Assembly: GCA_007571225.1 (NCBI GenBank)
Contig: RKRU01000105.1
Coordinates: forward strand, 1-7,073
Direction of reading: 5' to 3'
Source of the DNA: Nitrosopumilaceae archaeon
GTDB taxonomy: Archaea; Thermoproteota; Nitrososphaeria; Nitrososphaerales; Nitrosopumilaceae
Length of the DNA stretch: 7,073 bases
Shown: positions 1 through 5,785 of the stretch, in pieces
Numbering within the stretch: the stretch's first letter is position 1
How the letters are laid out: every line of letters starts with the position of its first letter
Made by a program: the position numbers and the translations under genes
Notes under the pieces: generated by a model
Told to the model about the DNA's origin: nothing
Database searches by the model: none
The model's input: the letters and a program-made list of their open reading frames with translations, nothing else

Positions 1-179
1 TTGTTGTGGCTGTGATTAGATTGGATTGGGTGCAAATGGCTGGGATTTGTATGCCCTAGAGAGAACCCTAGTCAGCCCCCGTATTCTGGACAGAACCCTT
101 CAGAATCAGCATTAGCGCCTTGGATTGTTTGTGTTTTTCAGAGTCGCCTCTAGGGGCATATGCTAGCAGGGAAGCAAAT
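1..179. other. gene-free stretch at window edge
   Basis: No convincing coding region is seen here on either strand. It lies downstream of the DprA-like gene. It holds an 8-base inverted repeat, CCCTAGAG at 54-61 and CTCTAGGG at 148-155, separated by 86 bases. It also has two copies of AGAACCCT (62-69, 92-99) and a small hairpin-capable pair, ATTCTG at 83-88 and CAGAAT at 101-106. None is strong enough to name a function. The stretch could belong to the 3' end of a neighbouring transcript or an uncharacterised RNA. Confidence 0.5.
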
Positions 180-887
180 TCAACTTTGGTCATGTTCATT
201 GCAATTGACCAAAAGCAGTTCCGATATATCGATACGGGGCGGTAGATATTCTAAAATATCTTCAGGCCTGTCAAGTATCATGGCGCCATAATCCATCATT
301 TTCTCTGGCCATTTCAGATTGGAATTTTCAACCACAGGCTTACAAAGAAAGAGCGGCCTGCCCAATCGAAGTGCTTCCCATCCTTGGTGCAGGGAGCCGC
401 TTGAATCACCCGCTTCAACAATGACAGTAGCGTCAGATATAAGGGCCATAGTACGATTTCGTAGTACAAAGTTTTTGCGACTGATCGGATATCCAACAGG
501 ATACTGCGAGATAACAAGATGTTCCCTCATAATCTTTTTCTGTAGTTCAGAATTTTCTTGCGGGTATGTCACGTTCAGAGGAGTGCCAATTACCGCAACA
601 GTTTTGCCGTTATACATTATTGCAGTCTCATGTCCTACAGTGTCAATACCTTTTGCGAGTCCACTTACAATTGTTATATTTTCTTTCACTAAAATTTTTG
701 AAACTTTTTGGGCCTCAAGCATGCCTTGCGCCGAAGCATTTCTAGAACCAATTATTGAGACTTTTGGACCAATCAGTGGGATTTCCATTGCGCCTTTGTA
801 AAAAACTTTACCTGGATTGTTTTTTGCCTCCACATCGTTTAACTGTCGTCCAATCAAATCTTCGAGCAGGACAGTATTTTGTGCCAT
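180..887 (-). CDS. dprA: DprA/Smf-family DNA-processing protein, short single-domain form
   Basis: From the ATG at 887 the product has 235 residues and is almost entirely the DprA/Smf Rossmann-like domain. Visible motifs are GSRNAS (47-52), SGLAKGIDTVGH (75-86), GTPLNVTYPQENSEL (101-115), SQYPVG (127-132), NFVLRNRTMALISD (139-152), VIVEAG (155-160) and SGSLHQG (163-169). In bacteria DprA binds single-stranded DNA and loads RecA during natural transformation; the archaeal role is not established. The N-terminal SAM-like domain and C-terminal winged helix of many bacterial DprA proteins are absent. The start is uncertain: TTG at 950 and ATG at 917 are in frame upstream. I prefer 887 because AGGTCA lies about 9 bases before it and the family-like N-terminus begins soon after. 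Isoleucine codons are mostly ATT, unlike the ATA-rich neighbours, which hints at a different origin. The family call is firm; the biological role is not. Confidence 0.87.
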   Translation of the reverse strand: MAQNTVLLEDLIGRQLNDVEAKNNPGKVFYKGAMEIPLIGPKVSIIGSRNASAQGMLEAQKVSKILVKENITIVSGLAKGIDTVGHETAIMYNGKTVAVIGTPLNVTYPQENSELQKKIMREHLVISQYPVGYPISRKNFVLRNRTMALISDATVIVEAGDSSGSLHQGWEALRLGRPLFLCKPVVENSNLKWPEKMMDYGAMILDRPEDILEYLPPRIDISELLLVNCNEHDQS

Positions 888-1011
888 ATTTTTCTGACCT
901 GAATTCGTTCTTATCATTTTAGATCCTGTTATTTTTATGATCGTCTGCAATTAAACATTTATGATAACATTTTGGAGAATTATATGTGTAAATTCGCACC
1001 CTGTCTGCTAG

Positions 1012-1025
1012 TGTAAACGTTTACA
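1012..1025. promoter_or_regulatory. perfect 14-base palindrome, putative operator
   Basis: TGTAAACGTTTACA is a perfect inverted repeat without spacer. It is the first of a cluster of GTAAAC/GTTTAC elements in the intergenic region between two divergent genes. A symmetrical site like this is typical of dimeric DNA-binding regulators. No regulator gene is encoded in the window, so the binding partner is unknown. Confidence 0.55.
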
Positions 1026-1058
1026 GTTAACCCAAATGTAACCAGTAGATGGAAAGTA

Positions 1059-1136
1059 ACTGTTTACGTCCCTCACGCCGAAATGACCAACTCTAGACAC
1101 AAATTTGGCAAATTGTTTACGCTGGACGTAAACAGT
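1059..1136. repeat. 13-base inverted repeat pair with nested 8-base inverted repeat
   Basis: ACTGTTTACGTCC at 1059-1071 is the exact reverse complement of GGACGTAAACAGT at 1124-1136. Nested at the right end, TGTTTACG (1114-1121) and CGTAAACA (1127-1134) form a second inverted repeat with a 5-base spacer. Between them AATTTG-G-CAAATT (1102-1114) is another near-perfect palindrome. With the palindrome at 1012-1025, the hexamer GTAAAC or its complement occurs five times in 125 bases. The likely role is an operator array or looping site; an origin-like element is an alternative I cannot support further. Confidence 0.6.
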
Positions 1137-1399
1137 CACCATAGAACGTAGGGGTCAAAGCAGAGGGGCGATACGGGATATGTAGAGTCGGCCACTTAAC
1201 ATATGACTGTCTGTAGACTCTGTGGGGTGCTGCGCATCCGTTTTAGGTAGTCTTCATATACAGTCAGGGTATCCGACTTGAATTCACAAATCCCGGACGA
1301 CCTTATGCAACAGACTCCACAAGACCGCCCCGACCAATCACAAAAATCCAGCAAAAATTAGAGGCTGCGTGTACGCCGGCGCCGCCTGTAGATATTGGC

Positions 1400-1407
1400 A
1401 TAAATAG
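1400..1407 (+). promoter_or_regulatory. archaeal TATA-like box of the nucleotidyltransferase gene
   Basis: ATAAATAG is centred about 25 bases upstream of the ATG at 1428. That matches the archaeal TBP site to transcription-start distance and implies a leaderless mRNA. No Shine-Dalgarno-like sequence precedes the ATG, which fits this reading. Confidence 0.6.
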
Positions 1408-1427
1408 CCACCATTCAACACCCATGT

Positions 1428-2129
1428 ATGAAGGCCGTAATATTGGCAGGCGGGCTGGGTACTAGACTACAGCCATATACGATGTTCCTGCCAAAGCCCA
1501 TGTTACCGCTTGGCGAAAAACCCATACTAGAACACCTGATAGAATGGATAAGGCCGAGCGGAGTACAGTCTGTAATATTGTGCGTCAGCTATCTGCGAAA
1601 GTCGATAGAGGACTATTTTGAGGATGGTTCAAGGTTCGGGGTAAATATAGAGTATGCCACATCCACAAAACCGCTTGCCACTGCGGGACAGTTAAAGACG
1701 ATTGAAGGAATGATAGACGAGACATTTGTATGCATATATGGCGATACTATATTTAATTTTCCCCTGACAGACATGATAAAACGGCACAGGGATACAGGAG
1801 CGCTGGTTACGATAGGCCTGAGCGCATACAAGACAAGGCTGTCTTACGGGGTCATAGATACAACGGATGCAGGGCAGGTAACAGACTGGCGTGAAAAGCC
1901 GGAGATCACAGCAGACGTAAACATGGGATGCTATGTAATGGAGCCTGAAATACTCAAGATGATTCCTGCAGGACAGCCATACGGTATGGACACCCTGATA
2001 AAGAAGGCCATGGAGGAGAGTCTGTACGTCGGCAGCTACGTCTCCAGTGAGGGATTCCTAGATATAGGAGACAAGGCATCCTACGAAGCCGTACACCAAG
2101 AGTACATCAGGAGGCTGGGCAAGATATGA
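1428..2129 (+). CDS. sugar-1-phosphate nucleotidyltransferase (NTP_transferase family)
   Basis: This 233-residue protein carries the nucleotidyltransferase signature at its N-terminus: GGLGTRLQP (8-16), then PKPMLPLGEKPILEH with the conserved Lys23. It continues with PLATAGQLK (82-90), YGD with the metal-binding Asp106, EKP (156-158), a degenerate NMGCY in the sugar-binding region (165-169), and FLDIGD with the second metal-binding Asp212. The family joins a sugar 1-phosphate to an NTP, releasing pyrophosphate. There is no C-terminal left-handed beta-helix, so it is a catalytic-domain-only form, similar in length to HddC/RfbF- or MurU-type enzymes; base and sugar specificity cannot be read from sequence. 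The next gene encodes a Gna1-like acetyltransferase 34 bases downstream, so N-acetylglucosamine 1-phosphate is a reasonable inferred substrate. Isoleucine codons are overwhelmingly ATA (about 17 of 21 by hand count). Confidence 0.88.
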   Translation: MKAVILAGGLGTRLQPYTMFLPKPMLPLGEKPILEHLIEWIRPSGVQSVILCVSYLRKSIEDYFEDGSRFGVNIEYATSTKPLATAGQLKTIEGMIDETFVCIYGDTIFNFPLTDMIKRHRDTGALVTIGLSAYKTRLSYGVIDTTDAGQVTDWREKPEITADVNMGCYVMEPEILKMIPAGQPYGMDTLIKKAMEESLYVGSYVSSEGFLDIGDKASYEAVHQEYIRRLGKI

Positions 2130-2154
2130 TAACACCGGCCCACAGGCACGTAGA

Positions 2155-2160
2155 GTGATC
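2155..2160 (+). promoter_or_regulatory. Shine-Dalgarno-like site deciding the acetyltransferase start
   Basis: GTGATC matches the 3' half of the canonical archaeal/bacterial Shine-Dalgarno sequence (GGTGATC) and sits 3 bases before the ATG at 2164. It can also be read as an in-frame GTG start at 2155. I treat it as the ribosome binding site and the ATG as the start. A ribosome binding site here, but not at the first gene, fits an internal operon gene. Confidence 0.45.
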
Positions 2161-2163
2161 TGT

Positions 2164-2610
2164 ATGAACGAAGCATTACCCACAGTCAGGTGGCTGCAGA
2201 GGGATGATCTTGGGCGCGGACTCCTCACAACGCTTGACTCGTTGAGGCGCGCAAGCGACATGCCGCAAGAAGATGCGGAAAGGATATTTGATATTATAAA
2301 AAAGGATCAGAACCACCTTGTTGCCGTGGCGGTTTTGGATGGCTACATAGTCGGTACTGCCACGCTGCTTGTAGAACAAAAATTCATCCACGGTGGCGGA
2401 CTAGCAGGACATATAGAGGATGTGGCAGTGTCAAAGGAGCACCAGAGGCGCGGCATAGGCGGGATGATTGTAAGGTTTCTGCTTGAAGAGTCCCGCAGGC
2501 GCGGATGCTACAAGACTATACTGGATTGCGAGGATGATCTTATTTTGTTCTACGAAGGTCTGGGATTCTCAAGACACTCAAATGGGATGCGCCACGACCA
2601 CGCCGACTAA
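2164..2610 (+). CDS. GNAT acetyltransferase, Gna1-like (glucosamine-6-phosphate N-acetyltransferase)
   Basis: The protein is 148 residues, about the length of eukaryotic Gna1. It shows the family's core in order: VGTATLLVEQKFIHGGGLAG (63-82), HIEDVAV (83-89), the acetyl-CoA pyrophosphate loop QRRGIGG (94-100), CYKTILDCEDD (115-125) and FYEGLGF (129-135). The combination IEQKFIH / GHIEDV / GCYK-ILDC / FYE-GF is characteristic of Gna1, which acetylates glucosamine 6-phosphate with acetyl-CoA in UDP-GlcNAc synthesis. The archaeal route known to me (Sulfolobus ST0452) instead acetylates glucosamine 1-phosphate on a bifunctional protein. The gene follows the nucleotidyltransferase closely in the same direction and probably shares its transcript. 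It ends in a 4-base tail-to-tail overlap with the membrane protein gene. GNAT membership is secure; Gna1 substrate specificity is an inference from motif similarity. Confidence 0.85.
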   Translation: MNEALPTVRWLQRDDLGRGLLTTLDSLRRASDMPQEDAERIFDIIKKDQNHLVAVAVLDGYIVGTATLLVEQKFIHGGGLAGHIEDVAVSKEHQRRGIGGMIVRFLLEESRRRGCYKTILDCEDDLILFYEGLGFSRHSNGMRHDHAD

Positions 2611-3047
2611 AAATACTCCTTTGCCGGACGCCTCTCACGCAGTCTGAGAAGACGCGCCCCAAATGCCACCACAGGGGCCGACAAGGCCATGAATACCACC
2701 GGCGTTATTGACACGGCAACCGTAACGAACTCCTCCTCAATATCCTCAAGCATGGCATAGCACACATACATGCCAGCAAGCATGATTCCGCCGCCTGCCA
2801 TCAGCATGTATCCCACATGCTTTGAACCATAATAGCTGGACATGAGAAAGGCTACTGCTCCCATGACGCCTGCAGGGGCGGCACTGATCGATATAAACTG
2901 CAGTATCTTGGGGTCCGCCTCAAACGAGAACCCATACTCAAAGTCCTCTGGCACATCGGACATGAACTCGTAGACGCTTATCATTAAACCGGAGAACATT
3001 GCAAACAACCCCATGCTTGCCAATGCAAGCCACTTCTCAGTCCTCAC
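2607..3047 (-). CDS. four-helix membrane protein of unknown function
   Basis: I do not recognise a family. From the GTG at 3047 the product has 146 residues with four likely membrane helices, at about 6-26, 49-72, 78-99 and 107-132. An acidic loop follows helix 1 (DVPEDFEYGFSFEAD) and a second lies between helices 3 and 4 (LEDIEEE). The C-terminus is basic (RLLRLRERRPAK), which predicts both termini in the cytoplasm and the acidic loops outside. An in-frame TTG at 3071 would add eight residues. I prefer GTG 3047 because ATTTATTT at 3070-3077 lies about 27 bases upstream, the spacing seen at other genes here. The stop codon (TAG, complement of 2607-2609) overlaps the acetyltransferase stop on the other strand, so the two transcripts must converge or read into each other. 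Confidence 0.72.
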   Translation of the reverse strand: MRTEKWLALASMGLFAMFSGLMISVYEFMSDVPEDFEYGFSFEADPKILQFISISAAPAGVMGAVAFLMSSYYGSKHVGYMLMAGGGIMLAGMYVCYAMLEDIEEEFVTVAVSITPVVFMALSAPVVAFGARLLRLRERRPAKEYF

Positions 3048-3494
3048 ATACGGTCTACTCCCAATTGACAAATAAATCCTTCACGTAATTGGACATTGTT
3101 CAGCTGGCCTCATTTTCTTGGACTTTTGCGGTTTGTTTGGATGGTTTTGAAGTCTAGTTAGAACTGATATTTAGCGGACCTTGCACCAGACTTTGAACCT
3201 GAAGTATAGTATGAATAGTTTGTATCAGATTTGTAGGTAACCTACGCTAGACGGTACAAGTGACCATGTGTCGACAGCAGCCACACTAAAATTGTAACAG
3301 ATGAAACACAGTATGAGACGGAGCTTTTACACAAGCAGGCATCTAGCACTTATAATGCCACTTCTGACAGAAACAATCCAAATTAAGCAAATCACTAATG
3401 CAGTGGGTTCAACAGGAGCGGCTTGTTGTAGAAGTGCATCACATACGCATGTAACAACAGCAACAGAAGCAACAGTAACAGCGACAGCACGCAA
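3048..3494. other. intergenic region with palindrome and AACAGN repeat
   Basis: About 450 bases lie between two genes on the minus strand. An open frame starting at 3301 on the plus strand runs into the antisense of the DUF309 gene and has no family features or promoter, so I do not call it. Visible items are GTAGGT-A-ACCTAC (3233-3245), a 13-base palindrome that could be an operator, and a short degenerate repeat at 3456-3488. No RNA gene is evident. Confidence 0.5.
3456..3488. repeat. degenerate AACAGN hexamer repeat
   Basis: Five copies of an AACAGN-like hexamer occur (AACAGC, AACAGA, AACAGT, AACAGC, GACAGC), with one AGC insertion after the second. The array lies just past the stop codon of the DUF309 gene. 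In that gene's mRNA sense it is a pyrimidine-rich CTGTTG-type tract, so it could contribute to transcription termination or be a small slippage-prone microsatellite. Confidence 0.6.
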
Positions 3495-4055
3495 TTATAT
3501 GTCAAAGAGCACAAGCTGCTTTTGCATCCGCATGTCCACTGCGTTCTTCCGCATCTTGTTTACATCTATGGTATGGTACATTGAGGGGGATTTGCCCAGC
3601 TTGTCCAAGGCCCTCTTCAGCATGCCTATCCCCACCCGGCGCTCGTTTCTCTGGCCGTGGGCAAAGGCTACTGCAACCAAGATTATTCCCTGTACCAGCT
3701 CCTTCTCCCTTCCAAGACACTTCTTCCACACACCCTCAAACGCCTCGTGACTCTCCCAGAACCGCTCGTTGTTAAAGTAGAATATTCCATCCCTGATACC
3801 TTGTTCCTTGGGTATCTCCTCTTCAAAGACATGCCGTATGTTATCGATGGGCCCAATCGGCCCCAGATCTCCCACCAGCTGATCCAGAAGATCCGCCTCT
3901 ACAGATACGTCCAGTTCTATAAAGTCAGTCGCAATTCTGGCCACTCGGACAGATGCACCAGTACGCCGGCCCAGTGCACGCGCCCTGTATACCACTCTGC
4001 GCGAGTCCTTTGGGCTGAACCCTTCGTTCTTAAGATGTAGCATGTATCTTTCCAT
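3495..4055 (-). CDS. DUF309-domain protein
   Basis: From the ATG at 4055 the product has 186 residues. The C-terminal half contains the DUF309 helical domain with its hallmark FNNERFWESHEAFEGVW (94-110), QGIILVAVAFAH (122-133) and GIGMLKRALDKL (142-153). The conserved W-E-x-H-E is intact. The N-terminal 70 residues are a separate arginine-rich segment with alternating strands and helices that I cannot assign. DUF309 has no established function as far as I know. The open frame extends 19 codons upstream to 4112, but ATTTAAGA at 4078-4085 sits about 26 bases before the ATG at 4055, which supports a leaderless start there. The 19 upstream codons are lysine/arginine-rich and look like untranslated promoter sequence. 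Confidence 0.82.
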   Translation of the reverse strand: MERYMLHLKNEGFSPKDSRRVVYRARALGRRTGASVRVARIATDFIELDVSVEADLLDQLVGDLGPIGPIDNIRHVFEEEIPKEQGIRDGIFYFNNERFWESHEAFEGVWKKCLGREKELVQGIILVAVAFAHGQRNERRVGIGMLKRALDKLGKSPSMYHTIDVNKMRKNAVDMRMQKQLVLFDI

Positions 4056-4077
4056 ACGGTTAATTGGTGTTATTTTC

Positions 4078-4085
4078 TTAAATTT
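4078..4085 (-). promoter_or_regulatory. TATA-like box of the DUF309 gene
   Basis: On the minus strand this reads ATTTAAGA, centred about 26 bases upstream of the ATG at 4055. The spacing equals that of the TATA-like boxes of the nucleotidyltransferase and ApgM genes, which supports both the box and the leaderless start. Confidence 0.5.
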
Positions 4086-4387
4086 CTTTGCTCTGCTAGC
4101 TGGCTGCAACAAGGGATGAAAACCAGTAGCCGGACAAATTTGTATTGCAGATTACCATGGCGAACCGTAAGAACTAATGTCCATCCCGTTTGTCATGTGA
4201 CGGGCCGTTATTTCTGAGCATTTCTATAGCCATACCAGCGCAGCAAGATATAAGCATCAAATAGTGAATAGATACATCCTGCGTGCATCATGTCGCCGAT
4301 TGCATATTACCAAGGGTTACATCATACAGTCATCAAAAACAAACCCTACAACACGTGACGGTTCCGCAATTATCATTATCGTCACCG

Positions 4388-4402
4388 TCATCATCATCAT
4401 CA
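4388..4402. repeat. TCA trinucleotide microsatellite
   Basis: Five uninterrupted TCA units are present, preceded by a looser ATTATC/GTCACC tract from about 4370. The array is non-coding and lies 57 bases downstream of the ApgM stop codon. It could vary in length between strains by slippage. Confidence 0.7.
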
Positions 4403-4436
4403 TACCAATCGGTCTCCGCAAGGATCAATATTTCAG

Positions 4437-4453
4437 TTAAAACACAAAAGGGA
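4437..4453 (-). terminator. T-rich putative terminator after ApgM
   Basis: Directly after the ApgM stop codon the minus strand reads CCCTTTTGTGTTTTAA. Short T-runs just past a stop codon are the usual archaeal intrinsic termination signal. No hairpin is needed or seen, so the call rests on base composition and position only. Confidence 0.35.
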
Positions 4454-4458
4454 CACAA

Positions 4459-5763
4459 TTAGTTTGGAAGAGCCGCATATTCAAGCGCGCGTGACAACAC
4501 TTCTGGACCCGACAAGAGTCCTAGACTGCCCTTTTTTGCTTGGGTTTCAGTCATCCTAGTGGTTCCGTCACTGCGTATGTGGTCGCAGGATACTATGACC
4601 GGTACTGGGTCGTCGCTGTGCCCGTGGTGTATGCACGGTGTTGAGTGATCAGCAGAGACCACGACTGCAACCTTGGATGTGTCTATCATGTCTAGGAGAG
4701 GAGCAAAGAACCTCCTGTCAATCTCTTCAATGTTCTCCATCTTTCCCACTGCATCCCCATCGTGTCCAAACTCGTCAGGTCCCTTGATGTGTACATAGAC
4801 TGCATTCTGCGTCTCCATGGCCCCGGCCGCAACGCGCGCCTTCTCCTCATAATCTGTCAGGCCACCGGCCGCCCCGTATGCCTTCATGTCCAGAACCTTG
4901 GATATACCAACCTCCACGGGCATATCCACAATGCAAGAGAACTTCATCCCGTACTTTTTATTGATTGGTATTACATTTGGATATATGCTTCCGGCATCCC
5001 TGAGCAGTATGCAATTGAGCTCCTTATCTCCTGCCACCCTGCGAGTCTCATTGATCTCGCTTTCTGCCATTATCCTTATTGCTTGATCCGAGAACTCGTT
5101 TGTAGTTGCAGCGGACATGCCAGATTCTGGGCTGTCATCCAGCGGCAGACACTTCTCCACTCGCATTACGTCTGCGACTGCCTTTGCAACACCCATACCA
5201 TTGATGTTTGCGTAGGCAGGATCCGTGTTTGTAATCCGGGGGGAAAACGGCTTTCTGTCACCGTTGGCGCGCCTGATGCGTACCGTAACACGGTGTCCCA
5301 CAGTAGGGGCCACCACCACTGAGGTATTCGGATCAGAGAACCTGATCTTCTCCTCTATCTCGCGCGAGATCGCCTCTGCATGCCTGCGGTCTATGTGTCT
5401 GCCCGCACGTCGGTCCGTTATGACTCCGCTACGATCCAGTGTAGAGAAATTGCCCCGGAATGCAAGATCGCCGTCTGCAAAGTCGATTCCGATCCCTATG
5501 GCCTCAATTACCCCGCGCCCCGCATATTCGGAGTGGTTGAACTTGTAGCCGAGCATGTTAAAGACTGCAATGTCCGATTCAGGTGCAATTCCGCGCCCGA
5601 CTGAGATCACCTCGCCAGATACGCCGTTGCCTGCAATCTTGTCAAGTGCCGGCGTCGATGCGGCATCTAGGGGTGTACGTCCGCCGAGATCAACATGGGG
5701 CAAGTCTCCGACCCCGTCAAGCAGGACATAAACCACATGTACGTTGGAGTTGTCCAGAGTCAC
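4459..5763 (-). CDS. apgM: 2,3-bisphosphoglycerate-independent phosphoglycerate mutase, archaeal type
   Basis: The enzyme interconverts 3- and 2-phosphoglycerate in cytosolic glycolysis/gluconeogenesis. The 434-residue product belongs to the alkaline phosphatase superfamily. It has DGVGD (16-20) with metal-ligand Asp16, TPLDAASTPALDKIA (30-44) and APESDIAVFNMLGY with the expected nucleophile Ser63. It then has KGPDEFGHDGD near residue 335, ADHSTP (371-376) and HHGHSDDPVPV (379-389), the usual metal-binding Asp/His set. Length is slightly above the usual ~400-420. The frame is open up to a TTG at 5811, but TTTAAAAA at 5786-5793 falls inside that extension, 26-27 bases upstream of the GTG at 5763. 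I therefore take GTG 5763 as a leaderless start. The gene is divergent from the GalT-family gene, with about 290 bases between them. Family assignment is very secure; the start is moderately so. Confidence 0.94.
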   Translation of the reverse strand: MTLDNSNVHVVYVLLDGVGDLPHVDLGGRTPLDAASTPALDKIAGNGVSGEVISVGRGIAPESDIAVFNMLGYKFNHSEYAGRGVIEAIGIGIDFADGDLAFRGNFSTLDRSGVITDRRAGRHIDRRHAEAISREIEEKIRFSDPNTSVVVAPTVGHRVTVRIRRANGDRKPFSPRITNTDPAYANINGMGVAKAVADVMRVEKCLPLDDSPESGMSAATTNEFSDQAIRIMAESEINETRRVAGDKELNCILLRDAGSIYPNVIPINKKYGMKFSCIVDMPVEVGISKVLDMKAYGAAGGLTDYEEKARVAAGAMETQNAVYVHIKGPDEFGHDGDAVGKMENIEEIDRRFFAPLLDMIDTSKVAVVVSADHSTPCIHHGHSDDPVPVIVSCDHIRSDGTTRMTETQAKKGSLGLLSGPEVLSRALEYAALPN

Positions 5764-5785
5764 TGTATCGCAGACCAATCGACAT

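Larger units (their letters stand above)
888..1427. other. long divergent intergenic region with inverted-repeat cluster
   Basis: About 540 bases separate the divergently transcribed DprA-like and nucleotidyltransferase genes; no credible gene is visible inside. The left part (1012-1136) holds a concentrated set of GTAAAC/GTTTAC inverted repeats, listed separately. The right part (about 1140-1400) is less AT-rich and ends in a GC-rich patch (CGCCGGCG at 1374-1381) just before the TATA box of the nucleotidyltransferase. I looked for a tRNA (no T-loop or acceptor pairing) and for C/D-box RNA signals (no convincing C box), and found neither. Confidence 0.6.
4056..4458. other. intergenic region with microsatellite and short repeats
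   Basis: About 400 bases separate the DUF309 and ApgM genes, both on the minus strand, and no credible gene is seen. Contents are the DUF309 promoter at its left end, a 10-base palindrome ACAAATTTGT (4134-4143), and the repeated motif CA[T/C]GTGACGG (4194-4203 and 4352-4361). A TGACGGT/ACCGTCA inverted repeat (4356-4362 and 4384-4390) and a TCA microsatellite at 4388-4402 follow. The T-rich sequence after the ApgM stop codon lies at the right end. Confidence 0.5.

Noticed and set aside
319..801. Plus-strand open frame of 160 codons opposite the DprA-like gene
   Set aside because: It is fully antisense to a gene with intact DprA motifs, and its translation is Cys/Ser-rich without recognisable domains.
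1012..1136. Replication origin (Orc1/Cdc6 box cluster)
   Set aside because: The repeats do not match the ORB core I know (with its CAGTGGAAAC segment), there is no adjacent orc1/cdc6 gene, and no marked AT-rich unwinding tract; operator is the simpler reading, though origin is not excluded.
1140..1400. tRNA or C/D-box guide RNA
   Set aside because: No GTTCRA-type T-loop with pairing arms and no RTGATGA C box followed by CTGA D box could be found.
3456..3488. CRISPR array
   Set aside because: The units are only 6 bases with no unique spacers; this is a simple-sequence repeat.
3301..3750. Plus-strand open frame of 149 codons starting with ATG
   Set aside because: More than half lies antisense to the DUF309 gene, the unique part is low-complexity (Thr/Ala from the AACAGN repeat), and there is no TATA-like box or ribosome binding site and no family motif.
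4762..5322. Plus-strand open frame of 186 codons opposite apgM
   Set aside because: It lies wholly within apgM on the other strand; the apgM motifs are unbroken across it and this translation shows none.
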